From the NCBI RefSeq assembly GCF_013204885.1, contig NZ_JABMKX010000006.1, forward strand, positions 1-64,000: a stretch of 64,000 bases of DNA, read 5' to 3'. How positions within the stretch are numbered: position 1 is the first letter of the stretch; each line of letters begins with the position of its first letter. Shown piece by piece: positions 33,868 to 43,851 of this stretch. A model generated the notes under the pieces. That model worked only from the letters and a program-made list of their open reading frames with translations, did no database searches and was not told the origin of the DNA. The stretch comes from Paenibacillus tritici. GTDB taxonomy: Bacteria > Bacillota > Bacilli > Paenibacillales > Paenibacillaceae. The position numbers and the translations under genes are program-made.

Positions 33868-34830
33868 TCACATTGTATCATGTGCCTGTCCATTTACAAA
33901 TATACCGGGGGCGCCGGGAGCGGGGGAAGGTTTAGATGGGGCAGTTAAAATATTGTTCACCCATGCATAACACTGCTCCAGCTGCTCTGCCAAGATGAGG
34001 TCTGAGCGGTGCTCGAACAGGATCTTCACTTCACTGTTCTCCTCTCGGATGATGCGGAGATAATCTTCAACCGGAGCCCAGCCGTCTGCGGGGCTTAATT
34101 CCGGCAATGCCGGATAGTGGCTGTGCTGGACGGTGTCCTTGACCTGAATATTCGACAGATGGATCAGTGCTGCATACTTGGTGTATTTTCTCAGGAGTGC
34201 CCGGGCATCGAAATGGGGGTCAAGCTTATCCTGCAGATGCAGCCGGGCAGTGTCCAGACATAGCTTAATGCCGGGATATTTCACTAACAGCTGTTCCAGG
34301 AAATCATGATTATAAACATAACTACTCAGTCCGTCGAATTCCAGAATAGGCTGGAAATGATACTCAAGACTCTTCCGGCTAAGCCATTCAAAGAGATGCT
34401 CACTGCGCTCTATCAGATCTTCCAGAGAGATCTCACTCTCATATATATACTCTCTGCGGTCACCGAACCGCCAATAACGCCAGTCCACGCGGTCATCCAG
34501 GATGACCGGCTTCGGGTAATGAAACAATACATATTCTGGACGGAGCTTGACCATGTAATCCAGCTCTTCCTGAATATGCTGGAATGCCCCGGCACGCTCA
34601 TGCTCATCTTGCGAGAGAAACAAGGCGTCGCGCAGCCGTGAAGCATCTGCTCGCAGCGGAAAGTGAACACCGGTATGGAAATTGTGTTTCTTCGCTTCGG
34701 CGATCAGATTGCTGCAATCTTCCTCTGTGTTGAAAGAACAAGCCTCGATACCGTAGAATCCGGTCTTGAAATCCTTATGAAATTTACTGTAGTCAAATTC
34801 TCCATACTGACCAATCATGAATTGCTGCAA
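33868..34830 (-). CDS. Xylose isomerase-like TIM-barrel protein
   Basis: The protein has about 320 residues and matches the sugar phosphate isomerase/epimerase (AP endonuclease 2) superfamily. Visible strand ends are GIEACSFNTEE, HTGVHFPLRAD, YVLFHYPKP, PILEFDGLSSYVYN, KLCLDTARLHLQDK, LIHLSNIQVK and KILFEHRSD. These supply the metal-binding Glu, Asp and His residues of the barrel. The TTG at 34830 is 8 nt after GAGG; the GTG at 34839 overlaps it. Upstream of the VOC gene it may form a short operon. The substrate is unknown. Confidence 0.85.
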   Translation of the reverse strand: MQQFMIGQYGEFDYSKFHKDFKTGFYGIEACSFNTEEDCSNLIAEAKKHNFHTGVHFPLRADASRLRDALFLSQDEHERAGAFQHIQEELDYMVKLRPEYVLFHYPKPVILDDRVDWRYWRFGDRREYIYESEISLEDLIERSEHLFEWLSRKSLEYHFQPILEFDGLSSYVYNHDFLEQLLVKYPGIKLCLDTARLHLQDKLDPHFDARALLRKYTKYAALIHLSNIQVKDTVQHSHYPALPELSPADGWAPVEDYLRIIREENSEVKILFEHRSDLILAEQLEQCYAWVNNILTAPSKPSPAPGAPGIFVNGQAHDTM

Positions 34831-34976
34831 GTCATTCACCTCAAACTCAAATATGTTGTTGAGAATGTTAATTCGCCAGGATACAGTGTTTACCTGCCTG
34901 GCTGTTCAAGATAGACAGCAGTCAAGCCGTTCCATATACTGAAGACAAGTCTGGGATACAGCAGAGGAGGATCACT

Positions 34977-36086
34977 GTGACTATACAACATATTGCCGGT
35001 CAGCGGCTGGTCCGTCAGCGGATTCAGGGGTCTGGGTCTGCCCCCCTTCAGCCCGGGGAGGTGGTAAGGCTGTTCGGGGCGATGCAGGCTCAGGATTATA
35101 TGCAGGCGGTCTGGGCTGTCGGTCTGCGCACTCCCTCCGCCGGATTGCCGCAGGTGGAGCAGGCTATAAAGGGCAGGCAACTGCTGCTGACCTGGACGCT
35201 GCGCGGGACGCTTCATTTCGTTCCGCCTGAGAATGCCAAGTGGATGCTTCAGCTCTGCGCGCCGAGGATTCTGCGCCAGGCGGCATCCAGATTGACCCAG
35301 CTCGGCCTCGACGACAAGAAGCTCGAGCGTTGCCGGAAGATCATCTATCATGCACTGAAGGGGGGAAGGCAGCTTCCGCGTCCTGAGCTGCTGAAGCTGC
35401 TGGAGGAGCAGGGCATGGATACAACCGGCCAGCGGGGATATCATATTCTGTGGCACAGCGCGTACAACGGACTGATCTGCTTCGGTCCGCGCAGCGGCAA
35501 GCAGCAGACCTTCGTGCTGCTGGACGAATGGGTGGAGCATTCGCGTGAGCTGTCCTTCGAAGAGTCACTGGCCGAGCTGGCCGGGACGTATTTCACAGCG
35601 CATGGGCCAGCCACTGTGCAGGACTTCGCCTGGTGGGCCGGACTGACGTTGACGGATGCAAGAGCAGGATTGGAGGCGGTGCGAAGCCGCCTGCAAGCGG
35701 AGATGGTGGACGGCAGCGAATATTGGCAGCCGTTATCTGATCCGGCTTCCGCAGCCTTACCTGCCGCACGGGCAGGCGTTCATCTGCTGGCCGGATTCGA
35801 TGAATTCATCCTCGGCTACAAAGACCGGAGTGCCGTGCTGGAACCGGAGACAGCGCCGCTGATTGTGCCGGGCAATAACGGAATTTTTCTGCCGATCGTG
35901 GTGGTTGACGGGCGGGTAGCCGGGACCTGGAAGCGGACGATCAAGACTAAAGGGGTGGAACTGCAAATCTCTACATTTGCCCCCTTGGATCTTCTGGCTC
36001 AGGAAGGGGTGCGGCAGGCCGCGGAACGTTACGCCGCTTTTCTGAATTTGCCCTTAACCAGGCTTGAATATCTCGAAGTAACCTGA
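34977..36086 (+). CDS. Winged-helix DNA-binding protein (AlkZ/YcaQ-like)
   Basis: The 369-residue protein is of the HTH_42 family, which includes the AlkZ and YcaQ DNA glycosylases. Marks are LRTPSAGLPQVEQAI, LTWTLRGTLHFV (including the R-G-T-L-H core), the middle AWWAGLTLTDARAGLEAV and the late LLAGFDEFILGYKDR. AlkZ-type enzymes unhook interstrand cross-links using a QxQ or QxD motif; here a Q-A-Q-D tetrad (MQAQDYMQ, about 35-42) sits at the expected place, so glycosylase activity is possible. GAGGAGG precedes the GTG at 34977. Monocistronic. Confidence 0.85.
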   Translation: MTIQHIAGQRLVRQRIQGSGSAPLQPGEVVRLFGAMQAQDYMQAVWAVGLRTPSAGLPQVEQAIKGRQLLLTWTLRGTLHFVPPENAKWMLQLCAPRILRQAASRLTQLGLDDKKLERCRKIIYHALKGGRQLPRPELLKLLEEQGMDTTGQRGYHILWHSAYNGLICFGPRSGKQQTFVLLDEWVEHSRELSFEESLAELAGTYFTAHGPATVQDFAWWAGLTLTDARAGLEAVRSRLQAEMVDGSEYWQPLSDPASAALPAARAGVHLLAGFDEFILGYKDRSAVLEPETAPLIVPGNNGIFLPIVVVDGRVAGTWKRTIKTKGVELQISTFAPLDLLAQEGVRQAAERYAAFLNLPLTRLEYLEVT

Positions 36087-36098
36087 ATAACTGCGCAG

Positions 36099-36144
36099 GA
36101 TGCTCCATACGCCATGAAACTAGGCGCCTGGGGCATCTTTTTGT
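36099..36144 (+). terminator. Terminator after the winged-helix gene
   Basis: GATGCTCCA with CGCC pairs with GGCG with CTGGGGCATC, followed by five T. Confidence 0.8.
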
Positions 36145-36241
36145 GTGCCGCCAGCAGGAATAATCTGGAGTGTTAGCGAATACTAGCGAATATCAACAAA
36201 TTTCGACTTTTCTACTACATACATAAGCGGGGTTGTGCACA

Positions 36242-37417
36242 ATGAAAACATGGAAAAAGACATTATTTTTGATCGTAACCTTTGGTTTGATCTTTCTGCT
36301 TCCCTTATTCGGGAGTCTGGCGAAATGGAAGGGCCTGCCGCCCGGTTACGGAGATTTCCCTGCCCAAAGGGTCGAAGCTGACCCGGGGTTCAGCCTGCTG
36401 TATTTCTCCCTTGCCTGTGTTGTGGCTCTGATCATTACGCTGGTTCTGGTATTTCCCGGCTGGTTTGGCTTCAAGAAGACGGCGGAAGCGCCCCGGAAGG
36501 CGGGAGCGCCTACGCCTTTCCCGGTATGGTTCTGGTGGAGTCTGCCGGTGTTTGTGCTGAGCTGGTTCCTGATGTGGGCACGGGTTAAGCTGTTTATCTC
36601 CTTGGAGCATTACACATTTGTTCCCCTGTGGTGGTCCTTTATTCTGATTCTTGACGGCTTCGTATACAAAAGAAATCAGGGGGCCTCGATTATATCGCGC
36701 AAGCCCCGGGTGATGCAGCTGCTGGCTGTGGTATCGTGCTTCAGCTGGTTTGCTTTTGAATACCTGAACTTCTTCGTCCTGGAGAACTGGTATTATCCCA
36801 ATAATGAAGTGTTCTCGAATTTCGGCAATGTGTTCTGGTTCTCTTTATCCTATACCACCGTACTTCCGGCCATCTTTGAATGGTACCTGCTTCTCAAGAC
36901 CTTCCGTCTGTTCCGCAGCCGCTATAGCCATGGCCCCAAGCTGAAGATGTCCCGGTCGTGGCTGATTGTGTATTATGTGCTCGGGCTAATTCTCGCGTTC
37001 GGCATGGGCTATTATCCGTACCTGCTGTTCTGGGTGCTGTGGGTTGCGCTTGTTCCTATGCTGTCTGCGGCAATGGCGCTTGTTGGGTACTGGACTCCTT
37101 TCACTCCGGTGAAGAACGGCGACTGGTCCAAAGTGATCCTGGTGGGGCTGGCTACCGTATTCAACGGCTTCTTCTGGGAGTTCTGGAACTTCGGCAGTGA
37201 GTGGTTCCATGATGATGCTCCTACCAATCCGAATTACTGGAAATATTCCGTGCCTTATCTGGACAAGTTCCACATTTTCTCCGAGATGCCGCTTCTGGGG
37301 TACTTCGGTTATCTGTTCTTTGGGCTTAATTGTTGGATTATCTGGCTGATTGCCGCATATGTGTTTAAATTCGACGCCGATATTGAAGTTACGGGAGAAC
37401 AAGGAGAACAAGGCTAA
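36242..37417 (+). CDS. Polytopic membrane protein of unknown function
   Basis: The 391-residue, Trp- and Phe-rich protein has about nine membrane spans. Positively charged loops (FGFKKTAEAPRKAG, YKRNQGASIISRKPR, RSRYSHGPKLKMSRS) lie between them. The C-terminal segment WEFWNFGSEWFHDDAPTNPNYW is striking for its aromatic and acidic residues (only its first 20 are quoted in spirit: WEFWNFGSEWF). I do not recognise a characterised family. It stops 12 nt before an 1808-residue kinase/diguanylate cyclase gene on the same strand, so co-expression and a possible sensory or effector partnership are likely. The ATG at 36242 has a weak GGGG element. Confidence 0.8.
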   Translation: MKTWKKTLFLIVTFGLIFLLPLFGSLAKWKGLPPGYGDFPAQRVEADPGFSLLYFSLACVVALIITLVLVFPGWFGFKKTAEAPRKAGAPTPFPVWFWWSLPVFVLSWFLMWARVKLFISLEHYTFVPLWWSFILILDGFVYKRNQGASIISRKPRVMQLLAVVSCFSWFAFEYLNFFVLENWYYPNNEVFSNFGNVFWFSLSYTTVLPAIFEWYLLLKTFRLFRSRYSHGPKLKMSRSWLIVYYVLGLILAFGMGYYPYLLFWVLWVALVPMLSAAMALVGYWTPFTPVKNGDWSKVILVGLATVFNGFFWEFWNFGSEWFHDDAPTNPNYWKYSVPYLDKFHIFSEMPLLGYFGYLFFGLNCWIIWLIAAYVFKFDADIEVTGEQGEQG

Positions 37418-37429
37418 AGGTGGAGTACA

Positions 37430-40400
37430 ATGATTGCTAATGGCAACTATCAGGTTCTGGAGACCATTTCAGATCATCCTATAAAGGCAGTATACAGATG
37501 CAGCGGGGCTTCCTCTGGAGAAACGGTCATTCTCAAGGTGTTAAAATCGGAGTTCGCTACAACCGAAGCGGTGATGCGCTTCAAACAGGAATATAAGCTG
37601 CTTACTGAGCTTAGCCGCAGAACAGAAGGAGTCATCCGGCCCCTGAAGCTCGAAGAGCAGAACGGTCTCTATGTTATGGTGCTGGAGGACGCCGCCGGAC
37701 GTTCACTGAAGCGGATTCTGGCGGAAGACAAGCCGGGGGAGGAGGCCTTGCTGAAGCTGGCGGTCAAGGTTGTGGATATTCTCGGCTCCATTCATGAGCA
37801 GAATGTGATCCACAAGGATATCAAGCCGTCCAACATTATCTGGAACCGGGAGAAGGATATTGTACAGGTGATTGACTTCGACCTTGCGGTGAAGCTGTCC
37901 AGGGAGAGGAGGGATTTCCAGAACAGCGGAGTACTGGAAGGCAGTCTACTGTATATCTCCCCTGAACAGACCGGCCGGATGAACCGCAATATTGATTACC
38001 GGAGTGACTATTATTCCCTGGGTGTCGTGCTGTACGAGATGATGACCGGAATCATGCCGTATCATTCACCCGAGATGCTGGAACAGATCTATTCTATTAT
38101 TGCGAAGGAGGCAGTCTCCCCCCACAAAGTAACCGGAGGCAGAGTGTCCCGAGGCTTGTCGGCCGTTATTATGAAGCTGATGGAGAAGTCCTCGGAGGAC
38201 AGGTACCGCAGCGCTCACGGCATCAAGGCCGATTTGAAGAAATGTCTGGCAGGGCAGGAGGATTTCGTGATTGGAACGGAGGACCGCCTGAACACCTTCC
38301 GCATTCCGCAAAAGATTGTCGGCAGGCAGGAGGAGCTCTCCCGCCTGGAGGAGGCATTCCGCAGCAGCGTCAAAGCGAATTCACAGCTGATGCTCGTCTC
38401 CGGGGATGCGGGAGCAGGCAAAACCGCATTGGTTCATGAGCTGCACCGGACGATCAGCCGGGAGAAGGGGCTGTTCGCAGAAGGGAAGTTCGACCAATAC
38501 AATAAGAACATCCCGTACAGTGCATTCATCCAGGCCTTCCGCAGACTGGTCAGCCAGCTCCTGGAGAGTCCGGATGAGGATTACAAGAGTGAAGTCCGCC
38601 GTTCCTTAATGCGCGCACTTGGCGGCAATGGCGGTGTGATCACCGGATTAATCCCGGAGCTTGCCGCCTGGATCGGAGTCCAGCCGGAAGCGGAGCCTTT
38701 GAGTCCTGCCGAGGAGACGAACCGCTTCTTCCTGACCTTTGCCAACTTCGTGCAGGGAATTACAGCGCATCATAACAGGCCGCTGGTCCTCTTCCTGGAT
38801 GATGTCCAGTGGGCGGATTACTCCAGCCTGCAGCTGGTGGAGAAGCTGGTGCTGGATAACCATCTGCAGAGGCTGTTTGTAATCTGCTCCTACCGGCAGA
38901 ACGAGATTCACGAAGGTCATCCCTTGTTCAACGCAATGGCCAGAATGAATCGGAAACGCGAGGTCAGCCAGATTCAATTGCAGCCGCTGAAGGAGAACGA
39001 TGTACAAAGCCTTGTGGCGGACACGCTGTACAGCAGTATGGAGCGGGTTCAGGATATTAGCGGACTATTGTACAAACGGTCCAAGGGCAATTCTTTTTTC
39101 CTGACAGAAATGCTGAAGGACCTGCATAAACGGGGGGAACTTTATTTCGACAAGCTGAACGGGGAATGGAGCTGGAATCTGCAAAAGCTGGAGGAGCTGC
39201 CCGTCCATGACAGTGTGGTGGATTTCCTGGTCGGACAGCTGGAGCATCTGCCGGAGGAGGTCCGCAGCATCCTGATGCTTAGCTCAGCGGTCGGCAGTGA
39301 ATTTGACTACGGAATGCTGACCCTACTCGGTGAAGAACAGCCGGAGCGAGTTGCCGCGGCCATTACCCGGGCGGTGCAGGAAGAGTTCATTCTCCCGGCA
39401 GACCATAAATATGCGATATTCTCCGCTACACTGGCTGAATCCGGCGCGGAGGCGGCGCAGGCAGGCATCCGGCTGAGATTCGCCCATGACCGGATTCAGC
39501 AGGCCTTCTACCAGCTGCTTGATGCGGAACGGGGGAAGAGGCTGCATCTTAGTATCGGCCGGCTCCTGCTGCGCAATCTCGGAGAGGAAGAGGTGGAGGA
39601 TAAGCTTGTAGATATCGCAACCCATATGAACAAAGGGCTGGAATTAATCAGCGACAGCGCGGAGACGAATGAGGTCATCGCCCTGAATCTGCGTGCAGCA
39701 CAGAAGGCCAAGGCCGGGTATGGTTATGATGCAGCCTTCATCCTGCTTGAAGCGGCAATTGAATTGCTTCCGGAGAATGCATGGATAACAGACCCGGGGC
39801 TGGCAGCGGAGATCTACAGATTGTATGCGGAATGCAGCTATCTTACCCACCATATTCCTCAGGCTGATCAGGCCTGCCGTCTGCTGCTGGAGCATACTGC
39901 AGACCGGATGGCTATCGCGGAAATCTATGAAATGCAGGCCAATCATTATATGTATCTGGGCATGATGCCCGAGTCGATTGCTTCAGGCAGGAGGGGCCTG
40001 CTGGTGCTGGGGATTAAGATTCCGTCCAAGGTGGGAATGGCCTCTGTTCTTAAGGAGCTGCTCGTCATCAAGGCCGCGCTGCGGGGCAGAACGCCGGAAG
40101 CGATATTTGCATTGCCGGAGATGACGGACCGGGACATGAAGCTGGTTATGCGGCTGCTGATTAACTTCATTCCGCCGGCGTTCATCTCGGGGGAGACTTC
40201 GCTGTTTGGCCTCGTGGTGCTGAAGAAGGTGGGGTTGACGCTGAAATACGGCAACTCGCCGGAGTCGGCCCTTGCTTTTATCGGCTATGCGATGCTCTTG
40301 TCCGGCTTCGGGGATACGAAGGGTGCTTTCGCCTATGGGCGTCTGGGCATCAGAATTAATGACAAGTTCAATGATCTCCAGTGGAAAGGAGCGGCGCATG

Positions 40401-42856
40401 TCCTGTATACGCTGTTCAGCCACGCCTGGACGGAGCCTTGGGATACGCTTCAGGACTGGTTCGGCACCTCGATTGAAGCCAGTCTGCGCACAGGCGATTT
40501 GCTCTATCTGGCCCATTCTGCATTCTATGTGAATCTCTGGAACCCGTCGATGGATATCCCGGCCCAGCTCCAGGAGAGTACCCGGATGATCTCGATGATC
40601 GAGAACACCAAATATAAGGAATCCCTTGCTACAGCCCGGCTGGCGCGCCAGTATTTCCTCAGTCTTGCGGGTGAGCTGCCAGAGCGCACTTCCTTCGACA
40701 GTGAATCCTTCAGCGAAGAGGCCTATCTGCGTGAGCTACAGGAGGCCCGTTATTACTCGGGAATTGCGATTTATTATATTTACAAAATGAAGCTGCTGTT
40801 CCATTATGAGCAGCACCATGAAGCTTTGGAGTATATTGACCGGGCTTATCCGATTATCGGAACACTGGCCGGTTCTGCTTTTATGGAGGAATTCGCGCTC
40901 TATAGCTTCCTGAATCAGGCCTATGCCTATAAGGAATTGAGTATAAACGGCAAACGGAAGGCCAGGTCCAGGATGCGCAAGGAATTCGGCAGGGTACGCA
41001 AATGGGCCAGGAATGCGCCGGGGACCTTCCTCCAGCATGAATATCTGATGAGAGCCGAATGGGCCAGAATCTCCGGGAACGGGAGCCGGGCAGGACATTA
41101 CTATGACCTTGCGATTGAGACCAGCGAGCAGGGGAGCTTCATCCGCTATAAGGCACTCTCTAATGAGCTGGCGGCCAGATTCTATGTGGACAAGGGCTTC
41201 AATGAGTTCGCCGCCTATTTGCTCAGACAATCCGAATATTATTATTCGGTCTGGGGGGCCAAGGAGAAAATCGGGTTCATCAAGGAGCGTTACCCGTCCA
41301 TCGTCCAGAAAATCAGCACTAAGGAGTTCCTGCACGGCAGGACAGTGACGGACTATACGGAGAGCATTGATCTGAATTCCATCATTCTGGCCTCACAGGC
41401 GATCTCCAAAGAAATTGAGCTGAACAACCTGCTGGAAGCGATGATGGAGATTGTCATCAAGAACGCCGGAGCGCAGCGGGGCTGTATCCTTATGACCTCT
41501 ACAGCGAATCTTTTGGTCGAAGGGGAGTATAAGGCGGATACGGATAGAATCTCTGTAGCGATTCATGAGTCCCCGAGTCTGGATAATCTGCCTGCTGCCA
41601 TCCTCAGACAGGTGGAGGAGACCCGGGAGAGCCTGATCTATAATGATGCGTATTCAGAGACTCCGTTCGTGAATGATCCTTATATTGTGAGCCAGCAGCC
41701 GAAGTCCATGGTCTGTATGCCGCTGATTAATCAGAATAAGACGATTGCGATTATCTATCTGGAGAATAATCTGGTCACTGGTGTGTTCACCGAGCAGCGG
41801 ATGAAGATTATTAATCTGTTATCCAGAGAGATGGTATTCTCGCTTGAGAATGCCAGTCTGTATACGGAGCTGGAGCGTTCGGAGGAGAAATACCGTCAAT
41901 TGGTCAACCATCTGCAGGACGGGGTTTTTGTTACCCAGGGCAAGCGGTGTGTGTACGTCAATGAGGCCTTGGCACAGATGCTGGGATATAAGACCGACGA
42001 GATGCTGGAGCAGCCCTTCGAGAATTTCATCAGTCCCCCGGAGAGGGAGAAGGTGATGCATTATTATGCCAGAAGAGTCGAAGGCAAGCAGGTGCCTGAA
42101 GAGTACGAGACCAGACTGCTGCATAAGGACAAGACCCGTGAAGTCATCGTTATCCACAAGGTGATCCGGATGACATATCTGGACAAGCCGGCGATTCAGG
42201 GAACTGTCAAGGATATTACCGAGCGCAAGAAGGCAGAGGAGGAGCTGCGGCGCCATAAGGAGCATCTGGAGGAGCTTGTGGCGGAACGGACGAAGGAGCT
42301 GGAGTTCAACAATGAGGAGCTGGGCAAATATATCGGACTGATTGAGCAAATCTCGATTACCGATGAATTGACCGGACTGTATAACCGCAGATACTTTAAT
42401 AAGCTTTTCCTCAGCGAGGTAGACAAGGCGGCGGCAGGCAAAAGATATCTGTCCTATCTGATGCTTGATATTGATTATTTCAAGAAATTCAATGATACAT
42501 ATGGACATTACGAAGGAGATACCGTACTGCGGCGAGTAGGTCAGGTACTGAAGGAGCTGGCTGAACGGGCTGAGGGAGTCGCGTTCCGTCTGGGCGGTGA
42601 GGAATTCGGCATTGTGGTTGCCGGGTTCACCCCGTCCCAATCCCGGGAGTATGCCGAATCCATCCGACGGAGCATCGCGGAGCTGGGGATTCAGCATGAT
42701 CTCAGCCCGGAATACGGCAGAATTACCGTCTCCATCGGCGTAGCCGCCGTACTCGTGGACGGACTGCGCGAGGAGGATATCTACAAGCTGGGTGACGATG
42801 CGCTGTATCAATCCAAGGCGGAGGGCCGCAACTGTGTCACATTGTTCGAGCGGTAA
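37430..42856 (+). CDS. Kinase-AAA-GAF-PAS-GGDEF signalling protein
   Basis: The protein has 1808 residues. A Ser/Thr kinase domain (about 1-270) has the catalytic Lys in VILKVLK, VIHKDIKPSN, DFD in place of DFG, and the subfamily motif ISPEQTGRMNRN. An ATPase module follows from about 285, with Walker A GDAGAGKT near 325 and FLDDVQWAD near 455. Then come long helical repeats (about 650-1290), GAF (about 1320-1480), PAS (about 1490-1600), a coiled coil and a GGDEF domain with GGEEF near 1722. The inhibitory site is degenerate (RAEG, not RxxD). The kinase/ATPase front is known from trifunctional proteins ending in a histidine kinase; here the output is c-di-GMP synthesis. Confidence 0.92.
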   Translation: MIANGNYQVLETISDHPIKAVYRCSGASSGETVILKVLKSEFATTEAVMRFKQEYKLLTELSRRTEGVIRPLKLEEQNGLYVMVLEDAAGRSLKRILAEDKPGEEALLKLAVKVVDILGSIHEQNVIHKDIKPSNIIWNREKDIVQVIDFDLAVKLSRERRDFQNSGVLEGSLLYISPEQTGRMNRNIDYRSDYYSLGVVLYEMMTGIMPYHSPEMLEQIYSIIAKEAVSPHKVTGGRVSRGLSAVIMKLMEKSSEDRYRSAHGIKADLKKCLAGQEDFVIGTEDRLNTFRIPQKIVGRQEELSRLEEAFRSSVKANSQLMLVSGDAGAGKTALVHELHRTISREKGLFAEGKFDQYNKNIPYSAFIQAFRRLVSQLLESPDEDYKSEVRRSLMRALGGNGGVITGLIPELAAWIGVQPEAEPLSPAEETNRFFLTFANFVQGITAHHNRPLVLFLDDVQWADYSSLQLVEKLVLDNHLQRLFVICSYRQNEIHEGHPLFNAMARMNRKREVSQIQLQPLKENDVQSLVADTLYSSMERVQDISGLLYKRSKGNSFFLTEMLKDLHKRGELYFDKLNGEWSWNLQKLEELPVHDSVVDFLVGQLEHLPEEVRSILMLSSAVGSEFDYGMLTLLGEEQPERVAAAITRAVQEEFILPADHKYAIFSATLAESGAEAAQAGIRLRFAHDRIQQAFYQLLDAERGKRLHLSIGRLLLRNLGEEEVEDKLVDIATHMNKGLELISDSAETNEVIALNLRAAQKAKAGYGYDAAFILLEAAIELLPENAWITDPGLAAEIYRLYAECSYLTHHIPQADQACRLLLEHTADRMAIAEIYEMQANHYMYLGMMPESIASGRRGLLVLGIKIPSKVGMASVLKELLVIKAALRGRTPEAIFALPEMTDRDMKLVMRLLINFIPPAFISGETSLFGLVVLKKVGLTLKYGNSPESALAFIGYAMLLSGFGDTKGAFAYGRLGIRINDKFNDLQWKGAAHVLYTLFSHAWTEPWDTLQDWFGTSIEASLRTGDLLYLAHSAFYVNLWNPSMDIPAQLQESTRMISMIENTKYKESLATARLARQYFLSLAGELPERTSFDSESFSEEAYLRELQEARYYSGIAIYYIYKMKLLFHYEQHHEALEYIDRAYPIIGTLAGSAFMEEFALYSFLNQAYAYKELSINGKRKARSRMRKEFGRVRKWARNAPGTFLQHEYLMRAEWARISGNGSRAGHYYDLAIETSEQGSFIRYKALSNELAARFYVDKGFNEFAAYLLRQSEYYYSVWGAKEKIGFIKERYPSIVQKISTKEFLHGRTVTDYTESIDLNSIILASQAISKEIELNNLLEAMMEIVIKNAGAQRGCILMTSTANLLVEGEYKADTDRISVAIHESPSLDNLPAAILRQVEETRESLIYNDAYSETPFVNDPYIVSQQPKSMVCMPLINQNKTIAIIYLENNLVTGVFTEQRMKIINLLSREMVFSLENASLYTELERSEEKYRQLVNHLQDGVFVTQGKRCVYVNEALAQMLGYKTDEMLEQPFENFISPPEREKVMHYYARRVEGKQVPEEYETRLLHKDKTREVIVIHKVIRMTYLDKPAIQGTVKDITERKKAEEELRRHKEHLEELVAERTKELEFNNEELGKYIGLIEQISITDELTGLYNRRYFNKLFLSEVDKAAAGKRYLSYLMLDIDYFKKFNDTYGHYEGDTVLRRVGQVLKELAERAEGVAFRLGGEEFGIVVAGFTPSQSREYAESIRRSIAELGIQHDLSPEYGRITVSIGVAAVLVDGLREEDIYKLGDDALYQSKAEGRNCVTLFER

Positions 42857-42894
42857 GAAGGGTACATAAATATGATTGGGGAGCTGTTGAAGCA

Positions 42895-43749
42895 ATGAAT
42901 ACCGAAACCGAAACTGATACCGAAACTGAAATGGGCCAGCTGCTGGAGGCTCTACAAATATCTCTGCCGCTGGTGCAGCGCCTTTTTCCGCTGGATGTGA
43001 TGTTTGCCTTAACCGATGCGGAGAAGTTCATCTATCATCTGCCGGGCAAAGAGCTCCATGCCCGGGTCGGGGATGGAAGTCCCATTCCGCCGAGCGGGGG
43101 AATCCGGGCAGCGCTGGAGAGTGGAGAAGAGGTCAGCGCCACTATCCCCAAAGAAGTCTACGGGATACCGTTCAAGTCCTCATCCATGCCGGTCCGTGAC
43201 CGGAACGGGGCGGTAATGGGTGTATTCACGGTCGGAATCAGCCTTAGTAATCAGGAGACGCTCAGTGAAGCGGCGAATGCACTGGCTGTGACCTCCGATG
43301 AGATCAGCTCGACCTCGGTAGAGATTGCGGGAACAGCCTCGGAGCTGGCGAATACCGTAGGTGATCTGAAGGTGCTGGGCCAGAAGGTGGTAGAGGATCT
43401 GCAGCAGACCGATGAGATTCTGGATTTCATCCGCAAGGTGGCGGAGAACTCCAACCTGCTGGGGCTGAATGCTGCTATCGAAGCGGCTCATGCGGCTGAG
43501 CATGGACGGGGCTTCGGCATCGTCGCACAGGAGATCCGCAAAATGTCGGTATCCAGCGCTTCATCAGCGAAGGATATCGCCGGCATTCTGCAGATGATCA
43601 AGCAGAAGATTAACCAGATGGATGCCGTACTGACGGATTGTCTGGCCCAAAGTGAACGTCAGGCCGCCGCTACAGAGGAGATCACCGCCTCCATGCAGCA
43701 GCTTGCTGCTTCAGCTGTTGAGATTGAGAGTATCGCGCGGCTGATCTAG
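42895..43749 (+). CDS. Soluble methyl-accepting chemoreceptor (YfmS-like)
   Basis: The 284-residue protein lacks membrane spans. After a Thr/Glu repeat start (NTETETDTETE) there is a small sensor domain (about 15-115, ending MPVRDRNGAVMGVFTVGI). A short chemoreceptor signalling hairpin follows whose tip is [20 protein letters not shown]. Size and layout match YfmS of Bacillus. It should bind CheW/CheA in the cytoplasm. It begins 38 nt after the giant diguanylate cyclase gene, linking chemotaxis or motility with c-di-GMP output, although a separate promoter in the gap cannot be excluded. Confidence 0.9.
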   Translation: MNTETETDTETEMGQLLEALQISLPLVQRLFPLDVMFALTDAEKFIYHLPGKELHARVGDGSPIPPSGGIRAALESGEEVSATIPKEVYGIPFKSSSMPVRDRNGAVMGVFTVGISLSNQETLSEAANALAVTSDEISSTSVEIAGTASELANTVGDLKVLGQKVVEDLQQTDEILDFIRKVAENSNLLGLNAAIEAAHAAEHGRGFGIVAQEIRKMSVSSASSAKDIAGILQMIKQKINQMDAVLTDCLAQSERQAAATEEITASMQQLAASAVEIESIARLI

Positions 43750-43851
43750 GCCGTAACGGTTACTTGTGTCAAATTGCTCCTCGCTGGCATAGAGTATCTA
43801 GACGAATGCCCAGATGCTATAGGCTCATTCAGTGATGAGGAGGAATGTACA

